Shown here in pieces: positions 25,930 through 35,700 of a stretch of DNA of 64,000 nt (position 1 is its first letter; each line of letters opens with the position of its first letter). This DNA comes from an uncultured Prevotella sp. Its GTDB lineage: Bacteria; Bacteroidota; Bacteroidia; Bacteroidales; Bacteroidaceae. Both the position numbers and the translations under genes were made by a program. The notes below the pieces were generated by a model that searched no databases, was not told where the DNA came from, and was given only the letters and a program-made list of their open reading frames with translations. Where the stretch lies: NCBI GenBank assembly GCA_946614435.1, contig CAMOGW010000001.1, positions 62,001 to 126,000 on the forward strand, read 5' to 3'.

Positions 25930-26157
25930 TTAATCCATGAGATAGCACTCGATGTAGGTAATATCTACCATGAGATCATTGGCGAAGCCCTCTGCAATCT
26001 CAGTAGCCTTGGCGAAATTGTCAGCCTCTACCTCGTACTCGTAAGATTCGCCATCTTCCGTGTTGACCACCACCTGGTAGAGATTGCCCATGTAGGACTG
26101 CTTGTGGCGAAGCTTGCAGCTATTGAAAAGCGGTAATGTTTGAACTGGATGTGTCAT
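25930..26157 (-). CDS. Small hypothetical acidic protein behind control module A
   Basis: 75 residues from ATG 26157 (a later ATG at 26091 would give 53 residues and would start the conserved-looking core MGNLYQVVVNTEDGES). The core is acidic with YEYEVEADNFAKATEIAEGF and ends VDITYIECYLMD, and resembles small dsDNA-mimic or host-factor-binding proteins only in charge. It is the first gene of the series transcribed leftward from module A. The equivalent gene next to module B is ardA, so an anti-defence role is an attractive but untested guess. Confidence 0.55.
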   Translation of the reverse strand: MTHPVQTLPLFNSCKLRHKQSYMGNLYQVVVNTEDGESYEYEVEADNFAKATEIAEGFANDLMVDITYIECYLMD

Positions 26158-26189
26158 TTTATTTTTCAATTTATTTTGTTAAACTTATT

Positions 26190-26407
26190 AGCGCCGAAGC
26201 GCTCTGTAATTTTTACGTGCAATACGGAGGCAGGGGTGTTAGTGACATGAGGCAAGGAATTTCGAGCAAAATTTCGGAAAACCACATTTATTTTGGCCTT
26301 GGCCTTTATCGCCTGTCGGAAAATAAATGCGGAAGGCTGCTGGAATTTTGTGTGGAAATCGGGAGCCAGCGACCAGTACTTGCCGGGAACGGGCCCGCCT
26401 ATCTTTG
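26190..26407. promoter_or_regulatory. Control module A with + strand promoter (homologous to 62413-62621)
   Basis: From left: hairpin AGCGC-CGAA-GCGCT (26190-26203), TTTTTACG, GCAAGGAAT, a perfect 10-bp inverted repeat CATTTATTTT (26285-26294) with AAAATAAATG (26320-26329), AATGCGGAAGG, TTTTGTGTGG, GAGCCAGCGACCAGTACTTG, and a promoter with TTG at 26380-26382 and TATCTTTG at 26400-26407. The same elements recur in the same order near ardA with changed but still pairing stem arms. It lies between leftward accessory genes and a + strand transcript. Confidence 0.6.
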
Positions 26408-26491
26408 CAAAGGAAAAATAAATGAGCGTACTTTGGCATTAGCATAATAAGGTTAGATGACAAAAGAAATGTGCAGAAAAACGAAGTGACG

Positions 26492-26638
26492 ATGACAGAC
26501 AGGGCTAACAACAGAATTACCGATTCAATGATGCGATGCTTCATAACAATAGCAGGCCATTTGGAAGCAATCTCCCATGGCGGTGTAGTCATCACGTCAA
26601 GGATGATGGCGAATGAGTATGAGGTGTATGGAGGCTAA
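26492..26638 (+). CDS. Possible small protein of 48 residues
   Basis: ATG 26492 to TAA 26636-26638. The frame follows a 10-codon frame that ends just upstream (TGACGATG). The product (starting MTDRANNRITDSMM) has balanced composition with a hydrophobic middle (CFITIAGHLEAISHGGVVIT). There is no obvious ribosome-binding site beyond a purine-rich stretch. It is read from the module A promoter. Only composition and coupling support it. Confidence 0.25.
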   Translation: MTDRANNRITDSMMRCFITIAGHLEAISHGGVVITSRMMANEYEVYGG

Positions 26639-26978
26639 GACAGTTGCCTTGGCAGCAGAGACAGAGGGCCGCTTACCGATGAATAAAGGCAGATAGCCAC
26701 ATGAGTACTATCCATGAAAGATTAACAGGAATCATCAACGTATGACAGTCAAAAGCGAATCATGGAAAAGCAAATGTCAAAACGGTCAGCCGCAAAAGTC
26801 AACCCGTGCAAGAACACATCTGGGCGGTGGCTGTCGAGGGCCTGCAGCCCGTGCCTGCAAGAGCAGTACACAAGGCAGTAATAAGTCTGACTCTTGCAAA
26901 GGAGCGCATGGTGTGAGCAAAACCAAAATCAGATTGAATGGTGTTCCTCAGGCATGAATGAGAAGGGAGGGATAGAAA

Positions 26979-27110
26979 ATGACCATACCGCTTAGAGGCA
27001 GGAGAAGCGACGTGGTGCGGAAGTTCATCTACAAAAAGAGCATGGTGGCAGTGCTGTCACGGAAGACGGTACAAGCAGAAGAGTATGAGGAGTTTGAAAG
27101 CAGCATATAG
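26979..27110 (+). CDS. Possible small basic protein of 43 residues
   Basis: ATG 26979 follows a purine-rich GAAGGGAGGGATAGAAA stretch and runs to TAG 27108-27110. The product begins MTIPLRGRRSDVVRKF, continues YKKSMVAVLSRKTVQAEE and ends in an acidic stretch, so it is bipolar in charge like small DNA-binding regulators. It is in the + strand unit driven from module A. Evidence is limited to the start context and composition. Confidence 0.3.
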   Translation: MTIPLRGRRSDVVRKFIYKKSMVAVLSRKTVQAEEYEEFESSI

Positions 27111-27244
27111 ACAAGATTATAGCGATGAAATCATAGGAGCAAAAAATATGTGTTACAATCGCTGTCACTAATCAGCATACAGGACATTCAGCAATTCATC
27201 AAATCAATAAGAATATAGTATATGCTGTTATCATGACTGGAGCT

Positions 27245-27280
27245 TTTAAAAAGAAACGACGGACCTCACGGTCTGCCGTC
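27245..27280 (-). terminator. Terminator-like hairpin
   Basis: Stem GACGG-ACC (27258-27265) pairs with GGT...CCGTC (27270-27280, with CTG bulged) around TCAC, followed on the minus strand by TTTCTTTTT. It can terminate leftward transcription leaving the defence island, and may also act on the + strand unit. Confidence 0.6.
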
Positions 27281-27316
27281 TCTGTGATTTTGTGGTAATT
27301 ATTTAGCGTTTGCTAT

Positions 27317-27403
27317 TTATTCGACGTCCATGAACCATGCCGGAAATTCAACGAAGTAAAACTCGAGAATAAGTAGCAATGCCCACGCGCTGAATAAAAA
27401 AAA
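27317..27403 (-). pseudogene. Remnant reading frame between two terminators
   Basis: A minus-strand frame without a start codon encodes a hydrophobic, aromatic C-terminal end (FSAWALLLILEFYFVEF...) and stops at TAA 27317-27319. It begins inside the T-run of the helicase terminator and is followed by another terminator. It looks like the 3' end of a membrane-protein gene left at the edge of the island. I could not match it to another gene in the window. Confidence 0.35.
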
Positions 27404-27421
27404 GTTGGAGTCTCACGACTC
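27393..27421 (-). terminator. Terminator of the defence-island transcript
   Basis: Stem GAGTC (27408-27412) with GACTC (27417-27421), loop TCAC, followed on the minus strand by CAAC and eight T. It sits 12 bases after the stop of the UvrD-like helicase gene, the last gene of the island. Confidence 0.75.
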
Positions 27422-27433
27422 GAATATTATTGA

Positions 27434-30346
27434 CTATCGTCTTCTCCTATTGAAGGTAGGGTTATAACCATATTGTTGCTGTTGTTGTTGTATCAATTCT
27501 ATCTGCTGCCGTTGCTGTTCTTCCATAAGACGACGCATTTCATCAGCCTGACGTGCTTGTTCGGCTCGATGTACCATGGACTGATATTGAGGCATGATTT
27601 CACTCTCATTATCATAGAATACTATCCATTTGTTCTGACATCCGGCTACGTTGTTCGAACAAAGGAAGAAACGGTAGTGCTTCCCGTTCTTTGCGATATC
27701 CTCTTTAACAACTTTAAATAGACCTTTCTTGCAGACAGGACAACGTAGCTGGTGGGCATCGTCTTTTTCTGTCATTTCTGTGACGAAAACTGATGGCATA
27801 TTCTCATTGTACATCACAAACGTATGCTTTCGAGCGCGTGTGATGGCCACGTAGAACAAGCGTCTCTCTTCTGAATACTCAAAGTTATCTATCTCACTCA
27901 GCACATAGCCCAAAATAGGGTCGTCCGTGATTCGGGACGGGAATCCTCCTCCATCCTGGCTACAGTTGAGGATGATCACATTATCAGCTTCAAGACCTTT
28001 TGCTGCATGCACACTCAGAAATTGCATGGTACGTCCAGCAAAAGTAACCGTAGCTTTTTTTGATGTCGGTGACTGCTGCCTCACACAATAACTAGGGAAA
28101 ATTTTTACCTCATAGTTGTAGCGAGCAATCAGCATCACCGTTTCGTCAGCGGGTATGCTCTCAATGACTGTCTTAATTGTATTAAGATACGTCTCGTTAG
28201 TAGTTCTTGAAAAAGGAACGAAGGATAGCTTTGTGCAGACATTATCAGAAAGCGGTTTCACCGTCTTCTGAACTTGTGAAGGATTCTTCAGGATAAACTC
28301 AGAAGAACGTTCCACAAGTGGGTTGCCAAAGCGATAGGTAGTTTCGATTTTACATTTGACTGTAAATCCGAAATGTTCCTCAAAGCGATTGAATAAGTTC
28401 ATATCACTTCCAGAGAAGCGGTAAATGGATTGCCAGTCATCGCCGACACAATATGTCTTGGTCAGAGGATCTTGTTGTCTTAGGGACACAATGAATTTAT
28501 AGCGGTCAACAGATATATCCTGAAACTCGTCTACGAGAATATACGAGAAGCGAGATTTATATCTTCCCGTCTCACAATATTTGGCCGCACAAAGAATGAT
28601 GTCCGTAAAGTCTCTTTGCTTTCTCTCAGCAAGTGCCGTTTCATATTCTTCATATAGTGGTTTTATTACTTCGTACATCAAAAACCTGCAGCGTTCACAG
28701 AAATCTTCAGGCTGGCCACTTTCTTTGATGGTCTTCATTATCGAGTCGAATGTTTTGCCATTCGATTTCATCAAGGAGATAAACGATGAGAACAGGTTCA
28801 TGATGTTCTCTTCCATCGTCTTGTTTCGCTCAAACAGACGCTTGTATTTTTCTTCCTCCGACAGTTCCACAGGAACAACACCTATATTCCTCAGTTGCTC
28901 TTCCAGTTTCTTAAATACCGTTTTGTCATGGAACATAGCACTAGTCGTTTCCATGAGGTGCGTGTTAAACTCACGGTGAACACTTCTTTTCCATGCAATA
29001 CCTCTATTATATTCACGATTTGCAGCCTCGAAGCCGCCTTCTTTGCCTTCTCCAAACCACTGAGGCACTTTGCTGTCTTTATCTATACCAAAATGTTCCA
29101 GGAAAGCATAGTACCGTTGTCCTTTCACTTCATAATAAATCGTGAAGTCCGGTTTATATTGGCGGTGGAACTTAGACGATATGTCCTTCGGATAGTTCTG
29201 TTCGTATAGGAAATCAACATTGTGTGTCGAAAGCCACGTACAGATTTTTTTCTCTTCTTGAGATCGAGTGAAGACAGGGTTGCCATTCATATCCCCATAC
29301 GGAGCCATACGTCCATAAGTTTCGCGGTCTTCATAATACTTTTCGGCATGTTCATACTGATGTTCAAGTTTCGTAAGGTCAGCAACCTCACCCACATATT
29401 TAGTGACAGCCGCTTTGAAGTTTTCATCTTTCTTAATCAATTGATAATAGCATTGAAGCAGGAACTCTGCTTCAGCAACATCAGGAAATCGTCCTTCAAC
29501 ATCAGCTATAATATCACAAGCAAATCGGTGGAATGTCCGGCAAGTCAGTCCAGTTACATTTAGTCTTTCTTGGAACTCTTCTGCGGTCTTCCTATTATAT
29601 GAAAGCACTAGAATTTCATCTTTTCGGAGCTTTCTTTTATCCAGCAAGTATTTAACCTTAGCAATAGAGGTAGAAGTCTTGCCAGAACCTGCGCTGCTAA
29701 TTACCAAGCAGTTGTCTTCCAGTTGCACGATAGACTCCCGCTGTTGTGGGTCTAACGGATATTTGAGTATTGTATCAAAATACGACTTGTTCTCACGAAG
29801 CTCCTTTTCAACAAACTCCTTGTTATGCACGTCTCGCATTTTCAAGAAACCATGTTGATATAGTTTCTCTTTGGGGAACTTCATAAACTCAGTGTCTTTA
29901 TACTTTTCATTGATATAGACTTGGCATTCTTCATTGACAATCGTTTCCATCATTTTTTCCAAGTCTCTCACTATCTGATTAAACTTCATACATTCAGAGT
30001 GAGCAAAGAAGTGATTAAGAGAAAAGAAAGGTGCTGCCCCAGTTGTCAGAGTTTCAGCCTTTTCATAGAAGTTAATCAGGCGTTCAATAACTATTTTGGT
30101 CCCAAAGAAAAGATACCATTTATTCCTATTCTCTACTAGAGAAAAATAGTTTCCTTCAAACTTAGAGTTGATATGTCTTCCTTTATCCCTATAGTAATCC
30201 AGGTTGCCGCACTCCTTCATGTAGTCATACACGAACTCATAACCCATGATGCGCAGGTTTCTTGATTTCTTCCAACTATAAACAGCAAGAAGAACCAAGC
30301 CGATGACAATGCATGCACTTATAATATAAATCAAAGTCAATTCCAT
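27434..30346 (-). CDS. Membrane-anchored UvrD/Rep-family helicase (helicase IV-like)
   Basis: 970 residues. An N-terminal membrane helix (IYIISACIVIGLVLLAVYSW) precedes a superfamily 1 helicase: Walker A ISSAGSGKTSTS (about 215-226), LSYNRKTAEEF, DEFQD box (ILVDEFQDISVDRY), GDDWQSIYRFSG, HAAKGLEADNVIIL and YVAITRARKHTF. Region CPVCKKGLF...CSNNVAGCQNKW near 880-915 is a topoisomerase-type four-Cys zinc finger, and the C-terminus is Gln-rich. The layout resembles E. coli helicase IV with extra anchor and finger. It ends the island operon, 12 bases after the RpoA-CTD-like gene. Possible roles are processing of cut phage DNA or sensing of replication intermediates at the membrane; both are inference. 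Confidence 0.85.
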   Translation of the reverse strand: MELTLIYIISACIVIGLVLLAVYSWKKSRNLRIMGYEFVYDYMKECGNLDYYRDKGRHINSKFEGNYFSLVENRNKWYLFFGTKIVIERLINFYEKAETLTTGAAPFFSLNHFFAHSECMKFNQIVRDLEKMMETIVNEECQVYINEKYKDTEFMKFPKEKLYQHGFLKMRDVHNKEFVEKELRENKSYFDTILKYPLDPQQRESIVQLEDNCLVISSAGSGKTSTSIAKVKYLLDKRKLRKDEILVLSYNRKTAEEFQERLNVTGLTCRTFHRFACDIIADVEGRFPDVAEAEFLLQCYYQLIKKDENFKAAVTKYVGEVADLTKLEHQYEHAEKYYEDRETYGRMAPYGDMNGNPVFTRSQEEKKICTWLSTHNVDFLYEQNYPKDISSKFHRQYKPDFTIYYEVKGQRYYAFLEHFGIDKDSKVPQWFGEGKEGGFEAANREYNRGIAWKRSVHREFNTHLMETTSAMFHDKTVFKKLEEQLRNIGVVPVELSEEEKYKRLFERNKTMEENIMNLFSSFISLMKSNGKTFDSIMKTIKESGQPEDFCERCRFLMYEVIKPLYEEYETALAERKQRDFTDIILCAAKYCETGRYKSRFSYILVDEFQDISVDRYKFIVSLRQQDPLTKTYCVGDDWQSIYRFSGSDMNLFNRFEEHFGFTVKCKIETTYRFGNPLVERSSEFILKNPSQVQKTVKPLSDNVCTKLSFVPFSRTTNETYLNTIKTVIESIPADETVMLIARYNYEVKIFPSYCVRQQSPTSKKATVTFAGRTMQFLSVHAAKGLEADNVIILNCSQDGGGFPSRITDDPILGYVLSEIDNFEYSEERRLFYVAITRARKHTFVMYNENMPSVFVTEMTEKDDAHQLRCPVCKKGLFKVVKEDIAKNGKHYRFFLCSNNVAGCQNKWIVFYDNESEIMPQYQSMVHRAEQARQADEMRRLMEEQQRQQIELIQQQQQQYGYNPTFNRRRR

Positions 30347-30358
30347 TGTGTCCGAATT

Positions 30359-30853
30359 TTAATCGTTTCTAAACGACAGCCCATAACAAGTCAACAGGTC
30401 TTTTAGAATTTCAAAATTTCTTTTACCAATGCGTTCAGAGTTAGCAACCTCTTCTTCTGTAAGAGAAGCAAGGTCCTTAACTGTAGATTTTTGATTTCTT
30501 CTGTAGCCGTATTTCTCTTTCACAATATTTACGATGAGCGACACCTCTTTCCATGACAACTGTGTATTTATTTTAAGAAAAGGCCGGAGACACGTTTGCA
30601 GTGTTCCCTTATCCAAGATTTTGCTAATATCTTTTTCATCAAGAACCCTTTGATGGAATTTTTCAAGTTCATCTATTGGCATCCATTGTAAAATACGAAT
30701 CTTATCGATTTCAGTTTCCATATCAAGCAATTGGCAGGCAACCAACTTTTGATTGCCTTCCAAGAACTGTTTCCATATCTCATCGTTCATGTCAATAATG
30801 TAACATGAAGGTGCTATAGCCTTATTGTATATAAATCTGAATGCTACTCTCAT
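30359..30853 (-). CDS. Hypothetical protein with RpoA C-terminal-domain-like end
   Basis: 164 residues (a shorter start at MNDEIWKQFLEGNQ is possible). The last 45 residues (TVKDLASLTEEEVANSERIG then KRNFEILKDLL, GLSF) resemble the helix-hairpin-helix fold of the RNA polymerase alpha C-terminal domain, with the typical 'DL..lteeel.....G......i...L...GL' spacing. The N-terminal part is helical and unknown. The domain could bind DNA or contact RNA polymerase or sigma factors. It lies 12 bases upstream of the UvrD-like helicase gene in the island operon. The similarity is from pattern only. Confidence 0.5.
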   Translation of the reverse strand: MRVAFRFIYNKAIAPSCYIIDMNDEIWKQFLEGNQKLVACQLLDMETEIDKIRILQWMPIDELEKFHQRVLDEKDISKILDKGTLQTCLRPFLKINTQLSWKEVSLIVNIVKEKYGYRRNQKSTVKDLASLTEEEVANSERIGKRNFEILKDLLTCYGLSFRND

Positions 30854-30927
30854 AGAATAATATAGAATTTTAAACTCATGGACAACTCTACAACACGAAC
30901 CTCGAAAGATTGGATATGCCTTGTGAT

Positions 30928-31611
30928 TTATTTGAGCAGATGATATTTTGTTTTTGCTTTCCAGAAAATATTACCCTCATCATCATAATCTACCTTGTCC
31001 ATAAATTCAGGGAGTTCAATCCCATATCTTTCAAGAATTTCATTACATTCATTGATTATTTTATGCCAATAGGTAGAATTATCTCTTCTAATTTTGTATT
31101 CTTCCCAATCCCATATTTCTCCATCAGTTTTTTCGAGAATCTTTTTTGCTGTATCATGAGTCATTTTCAAATTAGTTTTCCTTTTGATAGTTATCTTTTC
31201 TTCTAATGAGCCCTTTGGAGGGCGAGGGTCAATACACCAGTCCCAACAAGTAAATCGTTCTGAGCCCTCCAAATCAATTTCTTCGTACAAGTCGCAATAT
31301 AGGTCAATCATGTAGAGCATGTCGCCTATTGTTTCTTTTTCTAAATTACTGATAGGAATTTCAGGATGCTCGTGTACTATTTTCCTAATATCAGAAATTG
31401 ACTGCTGACAAAGCAAATAATATTTTTCCTCTTCATCAGGTACAATACATTTGTATATGTCGCTATCTTTATGCACGGGCTTGAAGGATTGTGCGAATCC
31501 ATATTTATTTATGGATTCACCAACATTTTCCTTCAACTCGCGAATGCCGCTCCATGTTGAATCAAGGATAATCTTATAATATTTTAGATCTTTTACTTTT
31601 ACCTCTCTCAT
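30928..31611 (-). CDS. Hypothetical island protein
   Basis: 227 residues, acidic, helical, with no signal peptide or membrane segment. Recognisable stretches include TIGDMLYMIDLYCDLYEEID and CWDWCIDPRPPKGS, and the C-terminus carries DKVDYDDEGNIFWKAKTKYH. I recognise no family. It is AT-rich like the other accessory genes of the island and lies between the GNAT-domain gene (33 bases away) and the RpoA-CTD-like gene (74 bases). Its conserved position in an operon suggests a real protein. Confidence 0.6.
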   Translation of the reverse strand: MREVKVKDLKYYKIILDSTWSGIRELKENVGESINKYGFAQSFKPVHKDSDIYKCIVPDEEEKYYLLCQQSISDIRKIVHEHPEIPISNLEKETIGDMLYMIDLYCDLYEEIDLEGSERFTCWDWCIDPRPPKGSLEEKITIKRKTNLKMTHDTAKKILEKTDGEIWDWEEYKIRRDNSTYWHKIINECNEILERYGIELPEFMDKVDYDDEGNIFWKAKTKYHLLK

Positions 31612-31644
31612 TCTATAATAAATAAAGAAAAGCCTTTAAATTGT

Positions 31645-32697
31645 TTACAATATTTTCTTATATACAAGACCTCTGTCACCTGTTGCAGGGTCTACTGATA
31701 TTCCTTTTGATTCGTCTAACTTAAAGCCGTTTAACTCCAGTAAGTGAATAGAAACATCATTGCCAGGAATAACCATAGCATAAACTGGGTCATTTATACC
31801 AAGTCTGTTCTTCATAATGTCAAATACAATAGGAAGAGCGGACTTCATGATTTTGTGTCCTCTCAATGGCGGAATAAGGATATAGTCAATAAGCCAGTGA
31901 TTAAAGTTGTTGGTAACCTTATTGTGTGTTGGGCTTGTGACTTTGATCAAGCCGCATATTCCGGCATTCATTCTGATAATATAGCAGAAAGCGATGCCCA
32001 TAGATTGTGTCATCACGCTGTTTACAAGATACATGGGAATCTTCTCCCTTGCTTCTGGTCCTGCAAAATCATGCATATATTTTCTTGTATCCTCATCAAA
32101 CATTAGCATGATTGAAAGCGTGTGTGCATCATTCTCCAAATTATTCTCAGTAATTGGGTGCATGGAGAATTGTTCTGTCATCTTCACCTTAGGCAAGGCC
32201 ATAGGGTTAAAGCAAGGTTGGATATTGTTCAAATCAACTTCTTCTGTTGCTTGCTTCTGAATAGAAGTTTTTGGCTTTGGTGTTTCCTTTTTAGCCTCTG
32301 GCTTTCTTTGTTTAACTTGCTGCTCAGCCTGTTGCTTTGCCTTTTGTTCAGCCCTTTTCGCTTTTCTTGTTTCTGCTCGCTTCTCTTTTTCTACTACAAT
32401 ATCTTTTGCCAGAAACATTTCTCTGCCATCAACTTGGTTTGGAGTAAAGTCATCCAGGTCTATCTCCCAATAAGAATCTGAAGTGAAAGCAGATTTTGCC
32501 CTCTTGTGGAGAGTAGAATCAGTTAAAACTGTAAAATAGACTGACTCAGATTTTTTTATGAGTTTACTCCAAAAGCTTTGCTTTAACTGTGCTTCAATCA
32601 AGGTTGTAGGAATGTAGTTGGGGTCATCCCTTAACATCTCCTTATTCTCTTTGATGTTTTTTATAAGGTATCTGTAATACATAGTTTGAAATGTCAT
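31645..32697 (-). CDS. GNAT acetyltransferase-domain protein with island-specific N-terminal domain
   Basis: 350 residues in three parts. Residues 1-115 include YWEIDLDDFTPNQV, a motif shared with the 224-residue protein at 41832-42506. Residues 115-165 are Lys/Glu/Gln-rich coiled coil. The C-terminal 160 residues look like a GNAT domain: NAGICGLIKVTS, HWLIDYILIPPLRGHKIMK (acetyl-CoA loop region) and SIHLLELNGFKLDE. It starts 3 bases after the Res gene, so the two are coupled. It may acetylate a small molecule or protein; an acetylated base or phage product is possible but unproven. Confidence 0.6.
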   Translation of the reverse strand: MTFQTMYYRYLIKNIKENKEMLRDDPNYIPTTLIEAQLKQSFWSKLIKKSESVYFTVLTDSTLHKRAKSAFTSDSYWEIDLDDFTPNQVDGREMFLAKDIVVEKEKRAETRKAKRAEQKAKQQAEQQVKQRKPEAKKETPKPKTSIQKQATEEVDLNNIQPCFNPMALPKVKMTEQFSMHPITENNLENDAHTLSIMLMFDEDTRKYMHDFAGPEAREKIPMYLVNSVMTQSMGIAFCYIIRMNAGICGLIKVTSPTHNKVTNNFNHWLIDYILIPPLRGHKIMKSALPIVFDIMKNRLGINDPVYAMVIPGNDVSIHLLELNGFKLDESKGISVDPATGDRGLVYKKIL

Positions 32698-32700
32698 TAA

Positions 32701-35700
32701 TTAGTCTGAAGTTATAATATCACGAAGTTCCTTGTATGTCTTCACGAAGTCGAAAGTGACTGTTGACTGAGAGATAGAATTGAAGTGACGTCTGGCACAT
32801 TCTATTTTCACGTCTTCAATCTTTCTGAAGTCAAGAACTTGGTCGTGGCTGTAGCCCTTAGTCTCGGCCACGAAATAGACGTGCTTGATGTCAGGGTTGT
32901 CCTTGAAGACGATGGCCCAGTCAGGACTATAGTGGCCGACGGGGGTGTTGATATAGAACTTCTTGGGAAGTTTCGTATAGACCACCACCTCGTTTGTGTG
33001 GTTCTCCAGTGCCTTTGCAAAGTCCATTTCAATGCCTTGCGAGTCCACTACCACCATGTCGAACAAAGACCTTTCCGAATTGATTGCATTGATGCCTAAT
33101 TGTCCTTTCAGCGTTGCCGTTGAGAATATATCCGCCTCGAACTCCTTTTCCAGTTTATGGTAGGCAATATGTTCAATGACTGATTCCGCCTTACATTGGT
33201 TAATGATATTGCCAGCTCGGATAATGAACTCTTCTGGGTTGGCCTTAAAATAGTTGAACGTCTTGGGTCTGATACCTTTCAAAATGGCAACGATAGCCCT
33301 GCGAGTCAGGCCAGTGTCTTCAACCAGCTTCCCAATGAGATCATATTTCACATGTTCATTAAGCAGTTCATGAACGTGTGTCGTCTCGGCATTGGTAATC
33401 TTCATTGCGTTGCCAGCCTCCAACTGCCGCTTGCTCTTAATCTCATCGAGCGTACCTTCCGTAACGGTGATGCTTATCTCAGAAACCCTCAGGTGATTAT
33501 CCAGTTCCAAGATAGCCTTTGCAATTAATTTTTCCGTGTCGAAGTTCACCGTATAGAACGTCTGCTTGTTGATTTTCTTCCACAGATCCTGAAACTGCTT
33601 AAGTTCAAACCTTTTCTCGATGAATTTAGCTTCTCGAACTTTTCTTTCATTATCCGGCTTGACACTGTTAGGATTGAAGACTGAGTCAAGACGTTTCTCG
33701 ATGTCCGACTTGAACTCATTGAACTGTTCACCAAAGTCAAGCACTCCCTGTTTCTTGTCATCGTAGTACTTTTGAGTGAGTTGTCCGTCTCTGTTGACGT
33801 ACCCTTGATTACTGAGCGAAACGAATAAGAAACTCGATTGCAGTTCGTCAAGTTTTTGCTTCTCACCTCGTGCGTTGGTAACCACCATATCATTGAACAA
33901 GCTGGGCTGCACCTTCACTGGGCGATCGCCCACAGCCTCGGCAATTTCTGTCTGTAGTTTTGAAGCGAACGAATTGTAAGATTCACTTGCGATGATTGTC
34001 AGTGTATTAACAGAGAAAACATCACCATTTAGCGTGTTTTCGTCCTGACGTTCGCCGTTTTCGTTAACGCATAGACGCATACCACGCCCCACCTCCTGAC
34101 GTTTCTTCGTCTGGTTATCACTATCCTTCAGCGTACATATTTGAAACACATTAGGATTATCCCATCCCTCTTTAAGTGCAGAGTGTGAGAATATGAAACG
34201 CGTCGGTTCCTCAAAAGAAAGCAGCTTTTCCTTGTCACGCATGATAAGGTCGTAAGCAGATGCGTCGTTTGAAGACTCATTGCGCAACTCCGAAGCAGAC
34301 GGCTGAATGAAATGGCCTTTCTTATCTTTAGAGAAATAGCCGTTGTGAACATCTTCAGCGGAATCACGCTTCAGGTACTTCACATATTCCGGATCATCGG
34401 AAAACTCCAGTTGGAGAGAGCCGACGATATCCTTGTATTCATCCTCGAACATCTGAGCGAAGACACCTTTACTCGTACCACCGCCTGCTTCATAGATACG
34501 GTAGTTGTCCACATGATCAATGAAAAATAGCGAGAGGCATTTTATGCGGAGTTTGAACAACTGCCGTTCCTTCCTGATATGTGAAATAATGGTATCACGA
34601 ATCTGCTGGCGACGGATATACAGTTCATTTGTCTTGCCAAATGTGTCGCCCTCATGGAGGACAGTACCATTCAGAAGGCGAATTGTACGGTTGTAACCAT
34701 CAATCGACTCAATTCTGTAGCCATCGCTGTATTCCTCCAGTCCACCGGACTGCTGATAGAGGTCGAAGCCATCATCCACCAGTTGGATAACCTGCTTTAC
34801 GCTGCTTGCCTGCTTCTTCTCAAATCCGATGCGTGCGCGAGGGTTGCCGCTTGACAGTTCGATGCTTTCCAAATAAATATAGCCATTCGTCGCTGTAGAG
34901 CCGTGTTGTTCGACAGCCTTCACGTTGATTTTCTTCACCAGTTTCTTGTTGTATGCGTCCATGGCATCCAAACGATAAATCATGTTCTGTATATCGTCTG
35001 CGCGGTGGGTAGCACTATACAACAACGTAAAGAGCGCATTAAACTCCTTCAGTTTTGTGCGAGTAGCGTTTTTCTTGTCTGCACCCAGTACTGATTGCGG
35101 TTCATCTATTATCAAGATGGGGTTCGTTGATTTGATTACATCGATGGGTTTCCTAGAGCGGAACTTATCTTGTTTCACATAGATTAAGCGGGCATCCTCA
35201 CCCTTGGCTGCAAAAGCCTGTGTATTGATGATCATTACATACATACCATTCGATGTAGCAAACTGGTCAATGGTATTCGGGTGTTTGCTGTCGTATATGA
35301 ACGACTGAATACGCTTGCTATATTCAGCAGCAAAGTGTTCGCTCATAATCTCAAATGAGCGGCTGACACCTTCACGGATGGCGATGCTCGGTACTACGAT
35401 GATGAACTTGCTCCATCCATAGAGCTTGTTCAGCTCATACATTGTTTTTATATAGGTGTACGTCTTACCCGTACCCGTTTCCATTTCGATAGTCAAGCGA
35501 AGATCGTTTGCATCTACCGTCTCAGACGGTTTCAGCATAGCATTCATCTGAATACCCCGAATGTTCTCCAGCAACTGTGACGCATTGACCGTCAGCGGGT
35601 GGTTACGGAAGCCCAGCACATCCTCAAAAGATTGTGATTGGTCTTTCTCCACACCCATGTCGTGTGTAAACTCTACCAATGCCTGGTTGCGCTGACCCTT

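Larger units (their letters stand above)
26408..27244 (+). other. Transcribed interval of unclear content downstream of module A
   Basis: About 840 bases without a long reading frame. On the + strand there is a series of short frames, several of which start at ATGA overlaps with the previous stop (for example the frame ending at 26741/26744 and the one starting at 26742). Only two look protein-like and are listed separately. Inverted repeats such as GGCTG/CAGCC around 26828-26852 are present. It could be a structured RNA, a set of small ORFs or decayed genes; I cannot decide. Confidence 0.35.

Noticed and set aside
26239..26595. 118-residue minus-strand frame across control module A
   Set aside because: It covers the conserved inverted repeat and promoter and the homologous module B is not open in the same frame.
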